A stretch of 64,000 nt of DNA from Wolbachia endosymbiont of Armadillidium arcangelii (lineage in GTDB: Bacteria; Pseudomonadota; Alphaproteobacteria; Rickettsiales; Anaplasmataceae), in assembly GCF_040207875.1 (NCBI RefSeq), contig NZ_CP157942.1, forward strand, positions 1,116,001 through 1,180,000, given 5' to 3'. The notes below the pieces were generated by a model. That model searched no databases and was not told where the DNA came from. It worked only from the letters and a program-made list of their open reading frames with translations. Each line of letters starts with the position of its first letter. Position 1 is the stretch's first letter. Both the position numbers and the translations under genes were made by a program. Shown one piece after another: positions 45,704 to 55,873 of this stretch.

Positions 45704-46703
45704 TTAAACTACAGTCAACATCCTAGTTCTGTAATTCTTGATATGATTTGGATCAAAAGCACTTTTGGATGTCAGGATACCGAAAATGATATGGAGTAGC
45801 TTACGCTCCCACAATTGCCATATTATGCTTACCCTTCTTCTTTAGTCTTTGGCAAAAACTCACAATGATAGGATTGTGATTCTTGGCTACTATGGCAGGA
45901 AAGAAAAGGGCCTTACGTAATGTTTGTAACCTGATTTACTTAATCTTGGTTTAGAATGTACAGATGAACCTGATGTTATATTTTTCGGTATAACTCCTGT
46001 ATATGCTGCCAATTGCCTGGCATCTCTAAAAGCTTTTATGTCAGGGATTTCAGCTAAAATAGCTATTGCTGATTCCTCTCCTATTCCTGGAATAGTCAAT
46101 AGAAGCTGAAAATTTTCCAACAATTCTTTGTGCTGCTTTAATAGTTTGCGTATGGAGTTTTTTATTATTTCTATTTTTTTAACTATATTCGTTGCAAGAT
46201 CCTCCCAAGCATTTGCAACTTCTTTAGGCAGTCTCTCTTTTTTTTCTAGGTGGTTATTTACTAATTCTTTTAACGCAACTGAGCAACGATAAAGATGTTT
46301 TAATTTTTTCATTTCAGAAGAAGGTGGTGTCCAACGAGTTGGTTCCTGTCTTTGGCAATAATCAGCAATAATTTCTGCATCAGTCTGATCATTCTTTTGT
46401 CTTACGAGCTTACTCCTTGTATAAGATTTAATACAATAAGGATTTACAACACTAACAAAATGTCCAGCATTGTGCAGAAATTCAGCCAAAGCTTCGCTAT
46501 AACAACCACATGCATGCCTTTACTTCTTCCACATTATGCTTTTGTAGAAAACTCAGCAGACCTTGAAACCCAAGATCATCGTTCTTAAAGCTCCTTTTCC
46601 TAGTTTCACGCTTTTCTTTTTTACTTATGAATGAAAGAAAAACATCAAAGCGATCTTTTGATACATCAATTCCAAGAAAGTTGTTGATCATATATAACCC
46701 CAT
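45704..46703 (-). pseudogene. IS110-family transposase, frameshifted copy
   Basis: Starts as MINNFLGIDVSKDRFDVFL near 46691 (frame open from 46703). A short deletion near 46495 removes part of the EATGCY segment. The frame then resumes at 46489 (AEFLHNAGHFVSVVNPY, DQTDAEIIADYCQR, LLTIPGIGEESAIAIL). A second frameshift near 45920 breaks SKSGYKHLRKALFFP, and a third near 45800 separates MAIVGA from KLLHIIFGILTSK. It belongs to a different subgroup from the intact copy. Non-functional. Confidence 0.8.
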
Positions 46704-46734
46704 ACGTTACCATTTAAAACGAAAAGTAAGCCTT

Positions 46735-48028
46735 CTAAGAAACTCCCTCAACCAGTTCATCTTTTTGAACTAAGATGTAGCCAAATTCCTGTGCTTTTTT
46801 GATCAAGTTTTTTTTAACTCTCTCTTTGTAACGTGTTTCATAATAGTTCATTCCTTTTTCAACATATTCTTACCCATACTTTAGCATACTATAAAAAATG
46901 CATGCTAGTTTTCTTGCGGTAGCCGTGATTGCTTTTGGTGCACCTAGTCGTCTCTTTATTCTTCTACAGTACGCACCTATTCCGCTGTTGCTTCTTGATA
47001 CACAGTGAGCAGCTATTCGAAATGCATTTGCAGCACGATTAATGACTTTACGCGTTCTTGTGCTAAACACTTTTTCTCCTGTAATTTTATTGGCAGGGCT
47101 AACCACGATGAAAAGTGTTTTTCTGTCCGCCATCTATTAGGGTTTATGCCAGTTTCTGAAATTATTGTTTGTATGGTTACTACATCAAGTCCTGGAACTT
47201 TTCCCTACCTGTAATTCTATGCAGTTCTTCGTGTATAGCAAAATTTGGCCTATGTTTTGTAGACTTACGCTTTATTTTATTACATAGCTTGTTCCCACCT
47301 GACTTTGTCTCAAATGTTTTATAATATCCTTCAATACTTCTATCACATTCTGCTATTTTTTCCTGATAAATATTGTATAGCTCAAACTCTTGTTTTAGTG
47401 TAAACAGGTGTTCCTCTCTATAGTTAATGCTTTTGCAATGGTAGATTTATCATTTTTTATTCGTCCATCTCTTAATTCAGCTAATTTTTCTGGATTTCTT
47501 TCACCCTCAAGTATTGCTTTAATAATTTGCATGCCAGTAACTCCTGTTATATCGCTTATCACCTTATGCAATTGAATGCTCATTTGAATTAACGCTTTTT
47601 GCATACGTTGAATGTGTGCTGCTGCACTTTTTATTAGGTTATCTCGTTGTCTAGCGTAGCTGCGTAATACACAAATTTGATTATCTGGTCTAAATGCAGT
47701 CCATAGCTATGCAGTTGTTGTAACCACTGGCAATCATCAGATTTTCTTCCAGGCACATTCTTAACATATTTTGCGTTTACTAATTTTACTTCAAATCCAT
47801 ATGATTCAAGTACTTGAAACAAGGGGATCCAATACACTCCTGTTGATTCCATGGCTATTGTAGTAACTTTGCACCTCTTTAACCACTTTGCTAAGTTATA
47901 AAGATCTTCTGTGAAGCAGCAGAATTTTTGTATATTCTGTTTATCTCTTCCTTCTGGTACACATACATAATGCACAGATATCTATTCCTGCCGCATCAGA
48001 CCTCTAATTTACTTTTTGTTTTTGCCAT
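46735..48028 (-). pseudogene. IS110-family transposase, heavily frameshifted third copy
   Basis: Pieces of one gene are found in order on the minus strand: MAKTKSK (48028), HYVCVPEGRDKQNIQKF and AMESTGVYWIPLFQVLE (to about 47700), QKALIQMSIQLHKVISD and EGERNPEKLAELRDGR (about 47600-47400). They continue with FETKSGGNKLCNKIKRKS, ADRKTLFIVVSPANKITGE (about 47130) and FGYILVQKDELVEGVS ending at 46735. At least four frameshifts and internal losses separate them. It lies head-to-tail with the preceding IS110 pseudogene, 32 bp apart. Confidence 0.8.
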
Positions 48029-48479
48029 TTCTAACCTCCATCATATAATAATTGAAAAGCACTTCAGCTTGGAACGGTTGAATTATACGCTCTTCTAATC
48101 GAGGTAGTCTCAAAGACTCCATCAGTGATTTTCCTTCCAAAACCATGCTAACCTACGAGCACTAAGGCACCATTGCCTACTCGGCTATAACTGCAGAAGC
48201 GCTTCTCCGTAAAATTATATTCAAAAAAGTAGAAAATAGGAGTTTCTTTCTGGTTTGACAGGTTTTGTATCTGTCCGATGCTAACCTTGTGGATACAGAA
48301 TTAGAGCCATTTAGGTCTTTCTACGATACCGTCCAGCCTATACTTTTGAGGAGGGAACTCTTATCTTTCTTACAGATTTTATATCTAAGAGGAGAAACAG
48401 AGTTCTTCCCTCCTCCACCTAATGCTTAAGCTTAAAACATTAGATGCTTTTTACAAGATACAAGAGGAAATATTTTTCG

Positions 48480-49220
48480 TTTCATTAATGAAGCGATTGG
48501 AAACTGGTATGAGAATAATCCAAAAGTGGCAGGTACATCTACAGTGATAAAGTTGTGGTTTTGATACACATATCTTTTTAGAATTGCAAGCAGTTGGTTT
48601 TATAAAAGGTTATAAATGGGTAAAGATCTCAAGGTCATCAGCTATACACAAGCTTCTAGAAGATTTAAAAAGCTTAACATAAAAATCAATGACTGCAGAG
48701 TTGATAAAAATAATATTGAAATTGCAATAGATAGCACTAGAATTAGTATTATAGCTATAACCATAATAAGGAGAATGTAAGAAAATATATAGAAAGTCAC
48801 ATGTTATTTTAAACATAAACAGTAAAAAAGTGATATGCATGTACAGCTACCGGCATGCCTAATGTTGAATAAAATAGGCAATAAACAAAATATTTTACCT
48901 GTTCTTCAGCTTATGATATGGTAAGTATATATAAACAATGCAAGCTGCAAGAAAACACGCAAGAGTCTATGAGAAAGCTATCAGAGAGAAATAGCAACAT
49001 TAGTGTAATAAAATCATGTGAAAGCTATGAAAAAGGTAAAGAAAGATGGAAGAGGAAGTAAAATATGGTCTATACTGAATGCTTTTTTTATAGGTTAAAA
49101 GAGACATTTGGGTTTAGTTTAAAAAATAAATCTGAGATAAATAGGGAGAAGGAACTACTTATTAAATGCTACTTAATGAACAAATTTTTGGTATGGCTGA
49201 GTTCGAAATAGTAACATGAA
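48480..49220 (+). pseudogene. DDE transposase (IS4/IS5-type) remnant
   Basis: Plus-strand fragments in changing frames read: RFINEAIGNWYENNPKVAG, FLELQAVGFIKGYKWVKIS, IEIAIDSTRISI (the IDST of the first catalytic Asp), VILNINSKKVI, TATGMPNVE, and finally RLKETFGFSLKNKSE with EKELLIKCYLMNKFLVW. Order and motifs fit a DDE transposase, but many stops and frameshifts make it dead. The 48029-48479 stretch before it holds no recognisable frame; a segment near 48310 (CATTTAGGTCTTTCTACGAT) resembles one at 51290. Confidence 0.5.
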
Positions 49221-49258
49221 ATTATTTGTTCAGGAAAAAACTTCACTAGATATGCAAT

Positions 49259-49277
49259 AAAGCCTAACGGGCTTTTT
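49259..49277 (+). terminator. Short Rho-independent terminator upstream of tldD
   Basis: AAAGCC (49259-49264) and GGCTTT (49270-49275) form a stem with a 5-base loop followed by T residues. It would insulate tldD from the transposon debris upstream. Confidence 0.55.
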
Positions 49278-49334
49278 GTGATTTACTATGTTAAAATTAA
49301 ATAATATACTTAAACAATTTTTAGTTCAAAGGTA

Positions 49335-50753
49335 ATGCCAAATCTAGATCAAATATTTTTTGCTCAAAACAATGTTAATATTAATAACGTGTATAAAATA
49401 GTCAATAATGCTTTGAGCAATAGTGATGGTGGTGAACTATTTTTAGAGCTTTGCCAGTCAGAGTCCCTGGTTTTTGATGATAACATATTGAAACACATGG
49501 ATTTGAATATCAGAAAGGGGTTTGGTTTAAGGTCCTTTTGTGAGGATAGTACATCTTTTGTTTGCTCTTCTGAAATTAGTGAAAAGGAAATTAGTAATGC
49601 TGCCTCTATAGTGAAAAGCTCAGTATCTTTAAACAAAATAAATTCAATAAACTTAAATGAGGGGAAAAAAGGCATGTATTCAAAGATTAACCCCATAAAT
49701 GAAATGGATCTAAACTCAAAGATTAAACTACTCAATGAGGTTAATGAATATGTAAGGTCCAAGAATAACTGCGTGAAGCAAGTAAAAATAACTCTAAATG
49801 GAGAATGGCAAGTCGTACAAATAATAAAGGGTGATCACAGATTAAGCGATATCAGGCCTCTGGTACGTTTTAATGTGTTAGTCATCGTAGAGAAAGATGG
49901 TCGAACCGAGAGAGGCTCCGCAGGACACGGTGGAAGGGATTCTTATAGTAAGTTTATTTCTGAGAAAAAGTGGAAAGAAGTTGCAAACCAAGCGTTAGAA
50001 CAAGCACTGGTAAATCTTGAAGCAACTCCAACTCCAGCCGGAGAAATGACGGTTGTTCTAGGTTCTGGTTGGCCAGGGGTATTATTACATGAAGCTATAG
50101 GTCATGGACTTGAAGGCGATTTTAATCGTAAGGGAGTCTCAGCATTTTCAAATTCTATGGGTAAACAAGTAGCAGCTAGTGACATTACAGTAGTTGATGA
50201 CGGAACTCTGCCTAATTTGCGTGGCTCTATCAGCGTAGACGACGAAGGCACTCCACCCAGTTATAATATATTGATAGAGGATGGGATCCTCAAAGGATAC
50301 ATGCAGGATCATATGAACGCTAAACTCATGGGTGTAAATCCAACCGGTAATGGTAGAAGAGAAAGTTATAAAGAAGTTATTATGCCGCGCATGACAAACA
50401 CCTATATGCTGCCTGGAAAACATACACCGGAGGAAATAATATCTAGCGTAAAGAAAGGTCTATATGCAGTAAATTTCGATGGTGGGCAAGTTGATATAAC
50501 GTCAGGAAAGTTTGTTTTTTCATCTTCGGAAGCTTACCTAATAGAAAATGGCAAAATTATACAGCCAGTAAAAGGAGCAACACTAATTGGTGACGGTCCA
50601 ACAGTGTTGAAAAAAGTATCTATGGTTGGTAATGATCTAAAGTTAGATCCTGGTGTTGGCACATGCTCAAAAGATGGACAAAATGTGCCCGTTGGAGTTG
50701 GTCAACCAACACTCAAAGTCGACGCAATAACTGTTGGTGGAACTAAGATATAG
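49335..50753 (+). CDS. tldD: Metalloprotease TldD
   Basis: TldD with TldE (PmbA) degrades small unfolded peptides and processes microcin-like peptides. The 472-residue product has the zinc-binding helix LLHEAIGHGLEGDFNRKG (HExxxH) and the downstream GKFVFSSSEAYLIENGKI and DGPTVLKKVSMVGND segments of the family. Length is typical (E. coli 481). It is the only intact non-transposon gene between 44 and 53.6 kb; no pmbA is adjacent. Confidence 0.95.
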   Translation: MPNLDQIFFAQNNVNINNVYKIVNNALSNSDGGELFLELCQSESLVFDDNILKHMDLNIRKGFGLRSFCEDSTSFVCSSEISEKEISNAASIVKSSVSLNKINSINLNEGKKGMYSKINPINEMDLNSKIKLLNEVNEYVRSKNNCVKQVKITLNGEWQVVQIIKGDHRLSDIRPLVRFNVLVIVEKDGRTERGSAGHGGRDSYSKFISEKKWKEVANQALEQALVNLEATPTPAGEMTVVLGSGWPGVLLHEAIGHGLEGDFNRKGVSAFSNSMGKQVAASDITVVDDGTLPNLRGSISVDDEGTPPSYNILIEDGILKGYMQDHMNAKLMGVNPTGNGRRESYKEVIMPRMTNTYMLPGKHTPEEIISSVKKGLYAVNFDGGQVDITSGKFVFSSSEAYLIENGKIIQPVKGATLIGDGPTVLKKVSMVGNDLKLDPGVGTCSKDGQNVPVGVGQPTLKVDAITVGGTKI

Positions 50754-50999
50754 ATGGCTAAAACGAATTCCAGCACATGACGCACAATTGTATAAACATT
50801 GTAGCCGTTATTCAAGTAGCTCATAAAAACTACTTAACAAATTTCTTCAACTTCCTTATCATAACGTATGTAATAATGTTACAAAAATAATACCATGGAA
50901 TTCAATAGGGTAATTTTCAGAAAATTCCTAAAAAAAGCAAGAAGCCTTTAATTGAGCAAAGTTTATGGATGCACTGTTTCAATTACTACAACTCGTATT

Positions 51000-51290
51000 A
51001 GGTAGGACAGGCTGTTGAAAAAGGAAGAAATAGAGAATTTTAGGATGCAAATTATTTGCCATCTATATGGAATATGGTCAAATCGTCAGTTATGTAGAGA
51101 GATCCACTTTAATGTAGAATATAGGTAGTTTTGCAGATTCAGTCTTGAAGATAAAGTACTAAATCATTCATCACTGAGTAGGATAAAAGATAGATTTGGG
51201 GTAAAGTTATTTTAAGAAATATTTGTTAGATTGGTTAGAAGATAACATAAAGCAGGTATTGTAAAAGGAGAAATTATCAATTGCATTAGA
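51000..51290 (+). pseudogene. IS1182-like transposase, N-terminal remnant
   Basis: A frame near 51015 reads KKEEIENFRMQIICHLYGI, WSNRQLCREIHFNVEYR, a stop where a Trp is expected, FCRFSLEDKVLNHSSLS and RIKDRFGVKLF. After a frame change it reads KAGIVKGEII. This is the DUF772/IS1182 N-terminal pattern (CxxxHxxLxYRWFCxL...H.SLxxIRDRF). The DDE core is absent. The 50754-51000 stretch before it holds a palindromic-repeat scrap (CAGCACATGACGCACAATTG) and no gene. Confidence 0.6.
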
Positions 51291-51491
51291 ACCATTTAGG
51301 TCGATACCGCTCAGCCTATCATAGGAGTCAAGTTAAGGAAAAAGATATAAGGAGATAGAATAACAAGTTCTCACAGATATGTTTTTAGTGAGAGAAGTAA
51401 CGATGAATAAAATAACTTGCCTATCAAATAACCTCAACAAATTTTTCAATAGACCCACTGCGAAACGGTATGCAACTAATTTCAGCATGAG

Positions 51492-51848
51492 TTAGGTGAA
51501 CAGCAGGATCAATAAAAACCCATGTCTGAGGTTTACCAGGTCAGCAATTATTCATGTTGTATTTCTTCTGAAAATTGCGATAGGTATGCGACATAAAATC
51601 TTAATTTCACGGATTTTATGCTCTACCTAAATGATACCAGCTTCCGATTGTTGATCATCCGTCAGCCCGATACCTTTTATGTGGAATTACAACGTTACTC
51701 TCAATTTTTGCCACCCCAGAATCTGCATACTTTATATTCTCTTTTGGCAACATTTTTTCCTGTTTTCGTATCTTAAAATCGTGCTCTGTGTGACACTGAT
51801 AGAATTTGCCCATCTTCTCTTATAACAATTTCCGTTTTCATTGTGTTT
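51492..51848 (-). pseudogene. IS5-type (DDE_Tnp_4) transposase, C-terminal half
   Basis: The minus strand reads MKTEIVIREDGQILSVSH, then with frame changes KYADSG, the RNFQKKYNM block and IIADLVNLRHGF to a stop at 51492. This is the C-terminal part of the transposase whose N-terminal part lies at 52941-53345, on the other side of an IS630 element. Several frameshifts are present. Confidence 0.65.
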
Positions 51849-51849
51849 A

Positions 51850-52938
51850 TACCAATTCCCGCTATACAAAGAACAGATAGATAATAATGGGAAAGAAGTC
51901 ATACTAAAGTAAGTGAAATAGCGAGGTTTAAATGGCATTAAGATCAAAACTATTAGACGAAAAAGTTGTAAATTTGGCGAAAGAAATGTTAAAAAAGGTC
52001 AGAAATAACGCATATGTTTCAAAAAAGTTACAAGCGGTGATAGCAGGAAAAGAAAGTAGTATAAGCGCTGTGGCAAGAATATGTAAAATTTCAAGGACTG
52101 CTTTGACTGAATGGATAAAGCATCTAAAATTTGGTAGAGTAGAAAAATTATTTGCCCCGTCTCAGCGGCGAAGAAAAAGCAAATTAAACAAAAATCAACG
52201 TGAGCAAATTGAAATATGGGTAGAAAGAAATCCAAATATTACTATTAAGGAAGTGCAAATAAAAATCTCAGAGGAATTTGGCCTAAACATCAGCAAATCA
52301 ACAGTGCACCGTGAGATACAAAGGATTTACATAACACCGAGGCCAATGCACCATAAACAAGATAAAAATAAGCAAGAAGAGTTTAAAAGATACTTCAATA
52401 AAATAGTCAATTCCCACCCTAAAAAGGAGGTGTTTTTTTGATGAATCACGATTTGGAACTCATTCAAAAATCGGACACGGATAGTTTAAAAAAGGGTTCA
52501 GAACGCAGGTTAAAATGAAAATTGGTAGACAAAATTTCTATATCTACAGTGCGGTAAATCCAAGAAGTGGTAAGAAAATTAGCCTACTTGCTCCATATGT
52601 AAACACTGATTGTATGAATATATTTCTGGAGCAGATGTCGAAAGATTTAGGCACGAAAGAAGCCTTTCTTGTAATGGATTGTGCAAGTTGGCATAGATCA
52701 AAAAGTTTGAAAATTCAGGAAAACATTACCATTATATACTTGCCTCCTTATTCACCGGAACTAAATCCTGTTGAAAGGTTGTGGCAATATATCAAATACA
52801 ATACTTTACGCAATAGTATCTACGATACCATAGGTTTACTTGAAGATGTTTTGTGTAATTTTATTGTCAATATTTCCAGCACTACTATTAAACGAGTTTG
52901 TAATGTTTCTTATTTGTTCGCTTAGTAATGGATTTTGG
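51850..52938 (+). mobile_element. IS630-family element inserted in an IS5-type transposase gene
   Basis: Both ends read TACCAA going inward (TACCAATTCCCGC at the left, complement of GGATTTTGGTA at the right) and are flanked by TA, the usual IS630/Tc1 target. The transposase ORF lies inside. The broken IS5-type gene continues on both sides in the same orientation, so the insertion came later. End coordinates are good to a few bases. Confidence 0.65.
51932..52925 (+). pseudogene. IS630-family transposase, frameshift plus nonsense codon
   Basis: Part one (51932-52441) has the helix-turn-helix SISAVARICKISRTALTEWI and the N-terminal half. At a run of seven T (about 52432) a +1 shift is needed to continue into FFDESRFGTHSKIGHG (first catalytic Asp). 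A TAG at 52482-52484 then replaces the conserved Trp (GW), after which the frame is open through VMDCASWHRS and YLPPYSPELNPVERLWQYIK (remaining DDE residues) to 52925. IS630 relatives can use frameshifting, but the extra stop makes this copy inactive. Confidence 0.85.
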
Positions 52939-52940
52939 TA

Positions 52941-53345
52941 TTACTCTTTTCTTTCCAGAATAAGACAATTTTCCTATCTTTTGGCCGTTGTATTGGTTAC
53001 ATCTGCTAATATCTTCAAAATTCTTTCTGGCCTGTCCTTTTTTATTGAGATTTTTTTAGCCAAAAGTGGTTCCATTTTCTTGAGTAATCGGCAAATGTTT
53101 GAGTTATGCAGTTACTCAAGAATCGGTGTGTTATATAAGTTCAATAATACAGAATTATACAGAAGATTTTGCCTTCCAATACAGGCAATTTTGACGTTCT
53201 TCCATGGCATTTCTTCTGTTTTTCAACCTTTTCCCACTCTGGTTTCGACAACCTTTTGGAATTCTTCTATTGTCAGACCTGTTACATCTCGAAAATTCCT
53301 CGGATGTTCTTTTAGATTATTAAGCTCATTTTACCTCACTTTTTC
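52941..53345 (-). pseudogene. IS5-type (DDE_Tnp_4) transposase, N-terminal half
   Basis: The minus strand reads ELNNLKEHPRNFRDVTGLT, IEEFQKVVETRVGKG, then in other frames EKQKKCHGRTSKLPVLEGK and THRFL, back to NICRLLKKMEPLLAKKISI, ERILKILADVT and YSGKKR up to the IS630 junction. It is the N-terminal helix-turn-helix part of the same transposase whose end lies at 51492-51848. Multiple frameshifts. Confidence 0.65.
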
Positions 53346-53389
53346 TTGCTCTTTATATAACCATTTCTCCTCTTTTGCTGCAGGTCTTA

Positions 53390-53622
53390 TGTTTAAATTT
53401 TTAGGAGAAAAGCATCCTGAGATAATTGATGATATTTCTGAATATTTTATGTTAGGAGATAATGTAAAATGGCATGATATATTTAACAAAATATGGGATA
53501 TTGACAACAAAAATCCAGAAGAGTTTAAAGAATGGATAGATAGTCAAGATGTACAGTACACAAAATGTGATTCCTCCATGGATATAGTACACAGTCTCAC
53601 ATCATTAGTAGATATACTTTAA
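53390..53622 (+). pseudogene. C-terminal fragment of an unidentified gene
   Basis: An open frame ending at 53622 encodes about 77 residues (MFKFLGEKHPEIIDDISEY, then DNVKWHDIFNKIWDIDNKN). A longer frame in phase extends back over the IS5 and IS630 remnants, but that part is antisense to or out of frame with the transposase, so only the last 77 codons look like real protein. Not recognised. Probably the tail of a gene cut by the IS5-type insertion. Confidence 0.45.
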
Positions 53623-53633
53623 CAGTACTACTT

Positions 53634-53665
53634 AAAGAACTAATAATTTCTATTATTGGTTCTTT
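53634..53665. terminator. Terminator hairpin downstream of recJ
   Basis: A 14-bp stem, AAAGAACTAATAAT (53634-53647) with ATTATTGGTTCTTT (53652-53665), one G-U pair and a 4-base loop, lies between the gene fragment at 53390 and the recJ stop. It can serve both strands. Confidence 0.7.
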
Positions 53666-53675
53666 GAGTGTAAAA

Positions 53676-55415
53676 TCAACTGATACTCAACACATCTTCT
53701 ATTAAAAACTGCACAAATTCATTGCCATTCCAATAATTCATAGAGATTTTACCCAAAATGGCTTTAACATTACCCTGCATAATAGCAGAGCCAAGCTTAG
53801 TATTTGCAGAGCGAAACGCAATAGCTTTTACCATAATATTGTCGTCAACAATAAAACATTTTACATGGTCAACTCCTACAACTTCAGGCCTCCTTATCTT
53901 TGCTCCTTGAATGATGAATCTCGGTTCGGGGTTGCCAACACCAAATGGCTCTAAGCGCTGCAGTTGATTCCATAGGGGTAAGTTTATTGCTTTAGCTGTT
54001 ACTATACCATCAACTTTGATGGTTTTGTCGTTTGTGGAGTTTGCAAATCTTTCAGTAAAGAAATCATGTAGATCACTTATTTTATCTTCCTTAATCGAAA
54101 ATCCTGCTGCCATATTGTGACCACCACCTTCAATGATTAGGTTGGTAAATTTCGCAGAAAGAACCGCAGCACCAATATCTACTCCAGAAATTGATCTGCA
54201 GCTTGCTTTTCCTATTCCATTGTTTAAAGATATCACTATCGTTGGTAGGTGAAACTGCTCCTTTAGCCTTGATGCAATTATACCAATTATTCCTTGATGC
54301 CAATTGCCGCTTACCATTATAAAATTTACACCTAATTGGGCAAATTTTTCCGCTTGTGTTGTAGCTTCTAAGAGAGCCTCATTTTCTAACATTTTCCTTG
54401 CATTATTTAAGTCTATTAATTTTAGCGTGATTAAATGCACCTCTTCTTCATCATCGGTGGAAAGCAACCTTGCACCAAGGGATGCTTCTCCAATTCTTCC
54501 TCCGGCATTTATGCATGGCCCAATACTAAACCCTAACCGTGAAACACTTGGTTTTTCAAGGATTCCCAAAGCGTCAAACAAAACACGTAAGCCAACGTTT
54601 TTTCTTGCTGACATAACTTTTAATCCTTGTAAAACAAAAGCCCTATTTAGACCTGTAATCTGCATAACATCACAGACAGTTCCAAGTGCAACAAGATCCA
54701 GTAGATCAAATAAATCTGGTTCTTTTTTGTTGGTAAAAAATCCTTCTTCACGTAAATTTCTATTAAGAGCAATAATTAGCAGAAATGACACTCCAACTGC
54801 TGCTAGGTTGTTATAAGGGGAGCTCTCATCAAGGCGGTTGGGATTAACAACTGCTACAGCACTTGGTAATTTTTCTATACCAAGGTGATGATCGACAACT
54901 ATAATATCAAGTCCAAAGACCTTTGCATCTTCTATTGGTTGATATGCAAGCGTACCGCAATCAACAGAAATACATAAATCAATTCCTTTCTTTTTAAGTT
55001 GTAATAAAGCATCTGTGTTTAATCCATAGCCCTCATCAACACGATCTGGAATGTAGATTATAGAGCGTGTCCCAATCGCTCTTAGGTACCTATTAATCAA
55101 TGCTGATGATGTTGCACCATCAACATCATAGTCACCAAATATTGCAATATTTTCATTATTGTTTATTGCTTTTATTATGCGAGAAACAGCTTTATCCATA
55201 TCAAGGAGGTGAAAAGGATCTGGTAATAGCGATCTGATTAGTGGATGTAAGAAGTCATGTGCATTTTTTATGTTAACACCACGACTAACTAATATTCTTG
55301 CTAATATTTCTGGTAACTCAAATCTCTGTATAAGAGTTAAAATTTCCCTTTGATCTGCTTCTTGTAACTCCCACAGTGCATTTGTTATGCTGCGTTTTTC
55401 AATGTCGAGTAGCAT
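53676..55415 (-). CDS. recJ: Single-strand DNA 5'-3' exonuclease RecJ
   Basis: Acts in RecF-pathway recombination and mismatch repair. The 579-residue protein has the DHH-family motifs FGDYDVDGATSSAL, VDCGT, DIIVVDHHLG and GPCINAGGRIGEA, then DHHA1 (WHQGIIGIIASRLKEQF, GGGHNMAAGFS) and a C-terminal OB-type domain (RLEPFGVGNPEPRF). Length is complete (E. coli 577). It is followed by a clear terminator. Confidence 0.96.
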   Translation of the reverse strand: MLLDIEKRSITNALWELQEADQREILTLIQRFELPEILARILVSRGVNIKNAHDFLHPLIRSLLPDPFHLLDMDKAVSRIIKAINNNENIAIFGDYDVDGATSSALINRYLRAIGTRSIIYIPDRVDEGYGLNTDALLQLKKKGIDLCISVDCGTLAYQPIEDAKVFGLDIIVVDHHLGIEKLPSAVAVVNPNRLDESSPYNNLAAVGVSFLLIIALNRNLREEGFFTNKKEPDLFDLLDLVALGTVCDVMQITGLNRAFVLQGLKVMSARKNVGLRVLFDALGILEKPSVSRLGFSIGPCINAGGRIGEASLGARLLSTDDEEEVHLITLKLIDLNNARKMLENEALLEATTQAEKFAQLGVNFIMVSGNWHQGIIGIIASRLKEQFHLPTIVISLNNGIGKASCRSISGVDIGAAVLSAKFTNLIIEGGGHNMAAGFSIKEDKISDLHDFFTERFANSTNDKTIKVDGIVTAKAINLPLWNQLQRLEPFGVGNPEPRFIIQGAKIRRPEVVGVDHVKCFIVDDNIMVKAIAFRSANTKLGSAIMQGNVKAILGKISMNYWNGNEFVQFLIEDVLSIS

Positions 55416-55873
55416 ATTCTTTGTAAATAAATACTGTATCAGAACTTTTAAGCTTATTCTATAATTGTGTTAGACTTCTGTATAACCTAGAAAAAAGATA
55501 CAGGAGGATGTCATGAAAGTAGCTGACACTGAAAATTGGCTTTTTAATGCAAAGACAAAGCAATTAGAAACACTATTATTATATTTTTAACTTATCCCTA
55601 TTATAGTATTTTTTTAATCGGAGATGTTGATCATGACTAGGTAGTGTAACGTAGGAGTTCTTTCTTAAGTGGTTTAAAATTAGATTATGTTTTATGTATA
55701 ATGCAATCCGTTATGCTTTTCCATTGTAAGATATTTTTTATATTAAAAAATTTAGCTTATCTTTCACACTAGTTTGTCTAAGCGTAATTGACACATGCCC
55801 TTTTTAGTGTGTAGTAATTCTTTAATTCTATAGTATTTTGTTTGCAAGAATCTGGAATGATAAAAGAAAGAGG
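55416..55873. other. 458-bp gap without supported gene
   Basis: AT-rich. AGGAGG at about 55502 precedes an ATG at 55513 that opens a 25-codon frame (MKVADTENWLFNAKTKQLE); its start overlaps a GTAGCTGACACTG palindromic-repeat piece, so coding is doubtful. Nothing else is recognised. Confidence 0.35.

Noticed and set aside
48100..48480. Group II intron or RT gene in the gap
   Set aside because: I looked for a GUGYG start and reverse transcriptase motifs and saw none; the sequence resembles IS debris.
52840..53622. 260-codon ORF as a single gene
   Set aside because: Its first two-thirds overlap the IS630 3' end and run antisense to the IS5-type remnant; only the last 77 codons look like protein.
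54304..54816. 170-codon plus-strand ORF
   Set aside because: Antisense shadow of recJ; composition follows the reverse complement of the recJ codons.
55513..55590. 25-codon ORF with AGGAGG as a small gene
   Set aside because: Its start is made of a palindromic-repeat piece (GTAGCTGACACTG) and there is no sign of conservation; mentioned only in the gap entry.
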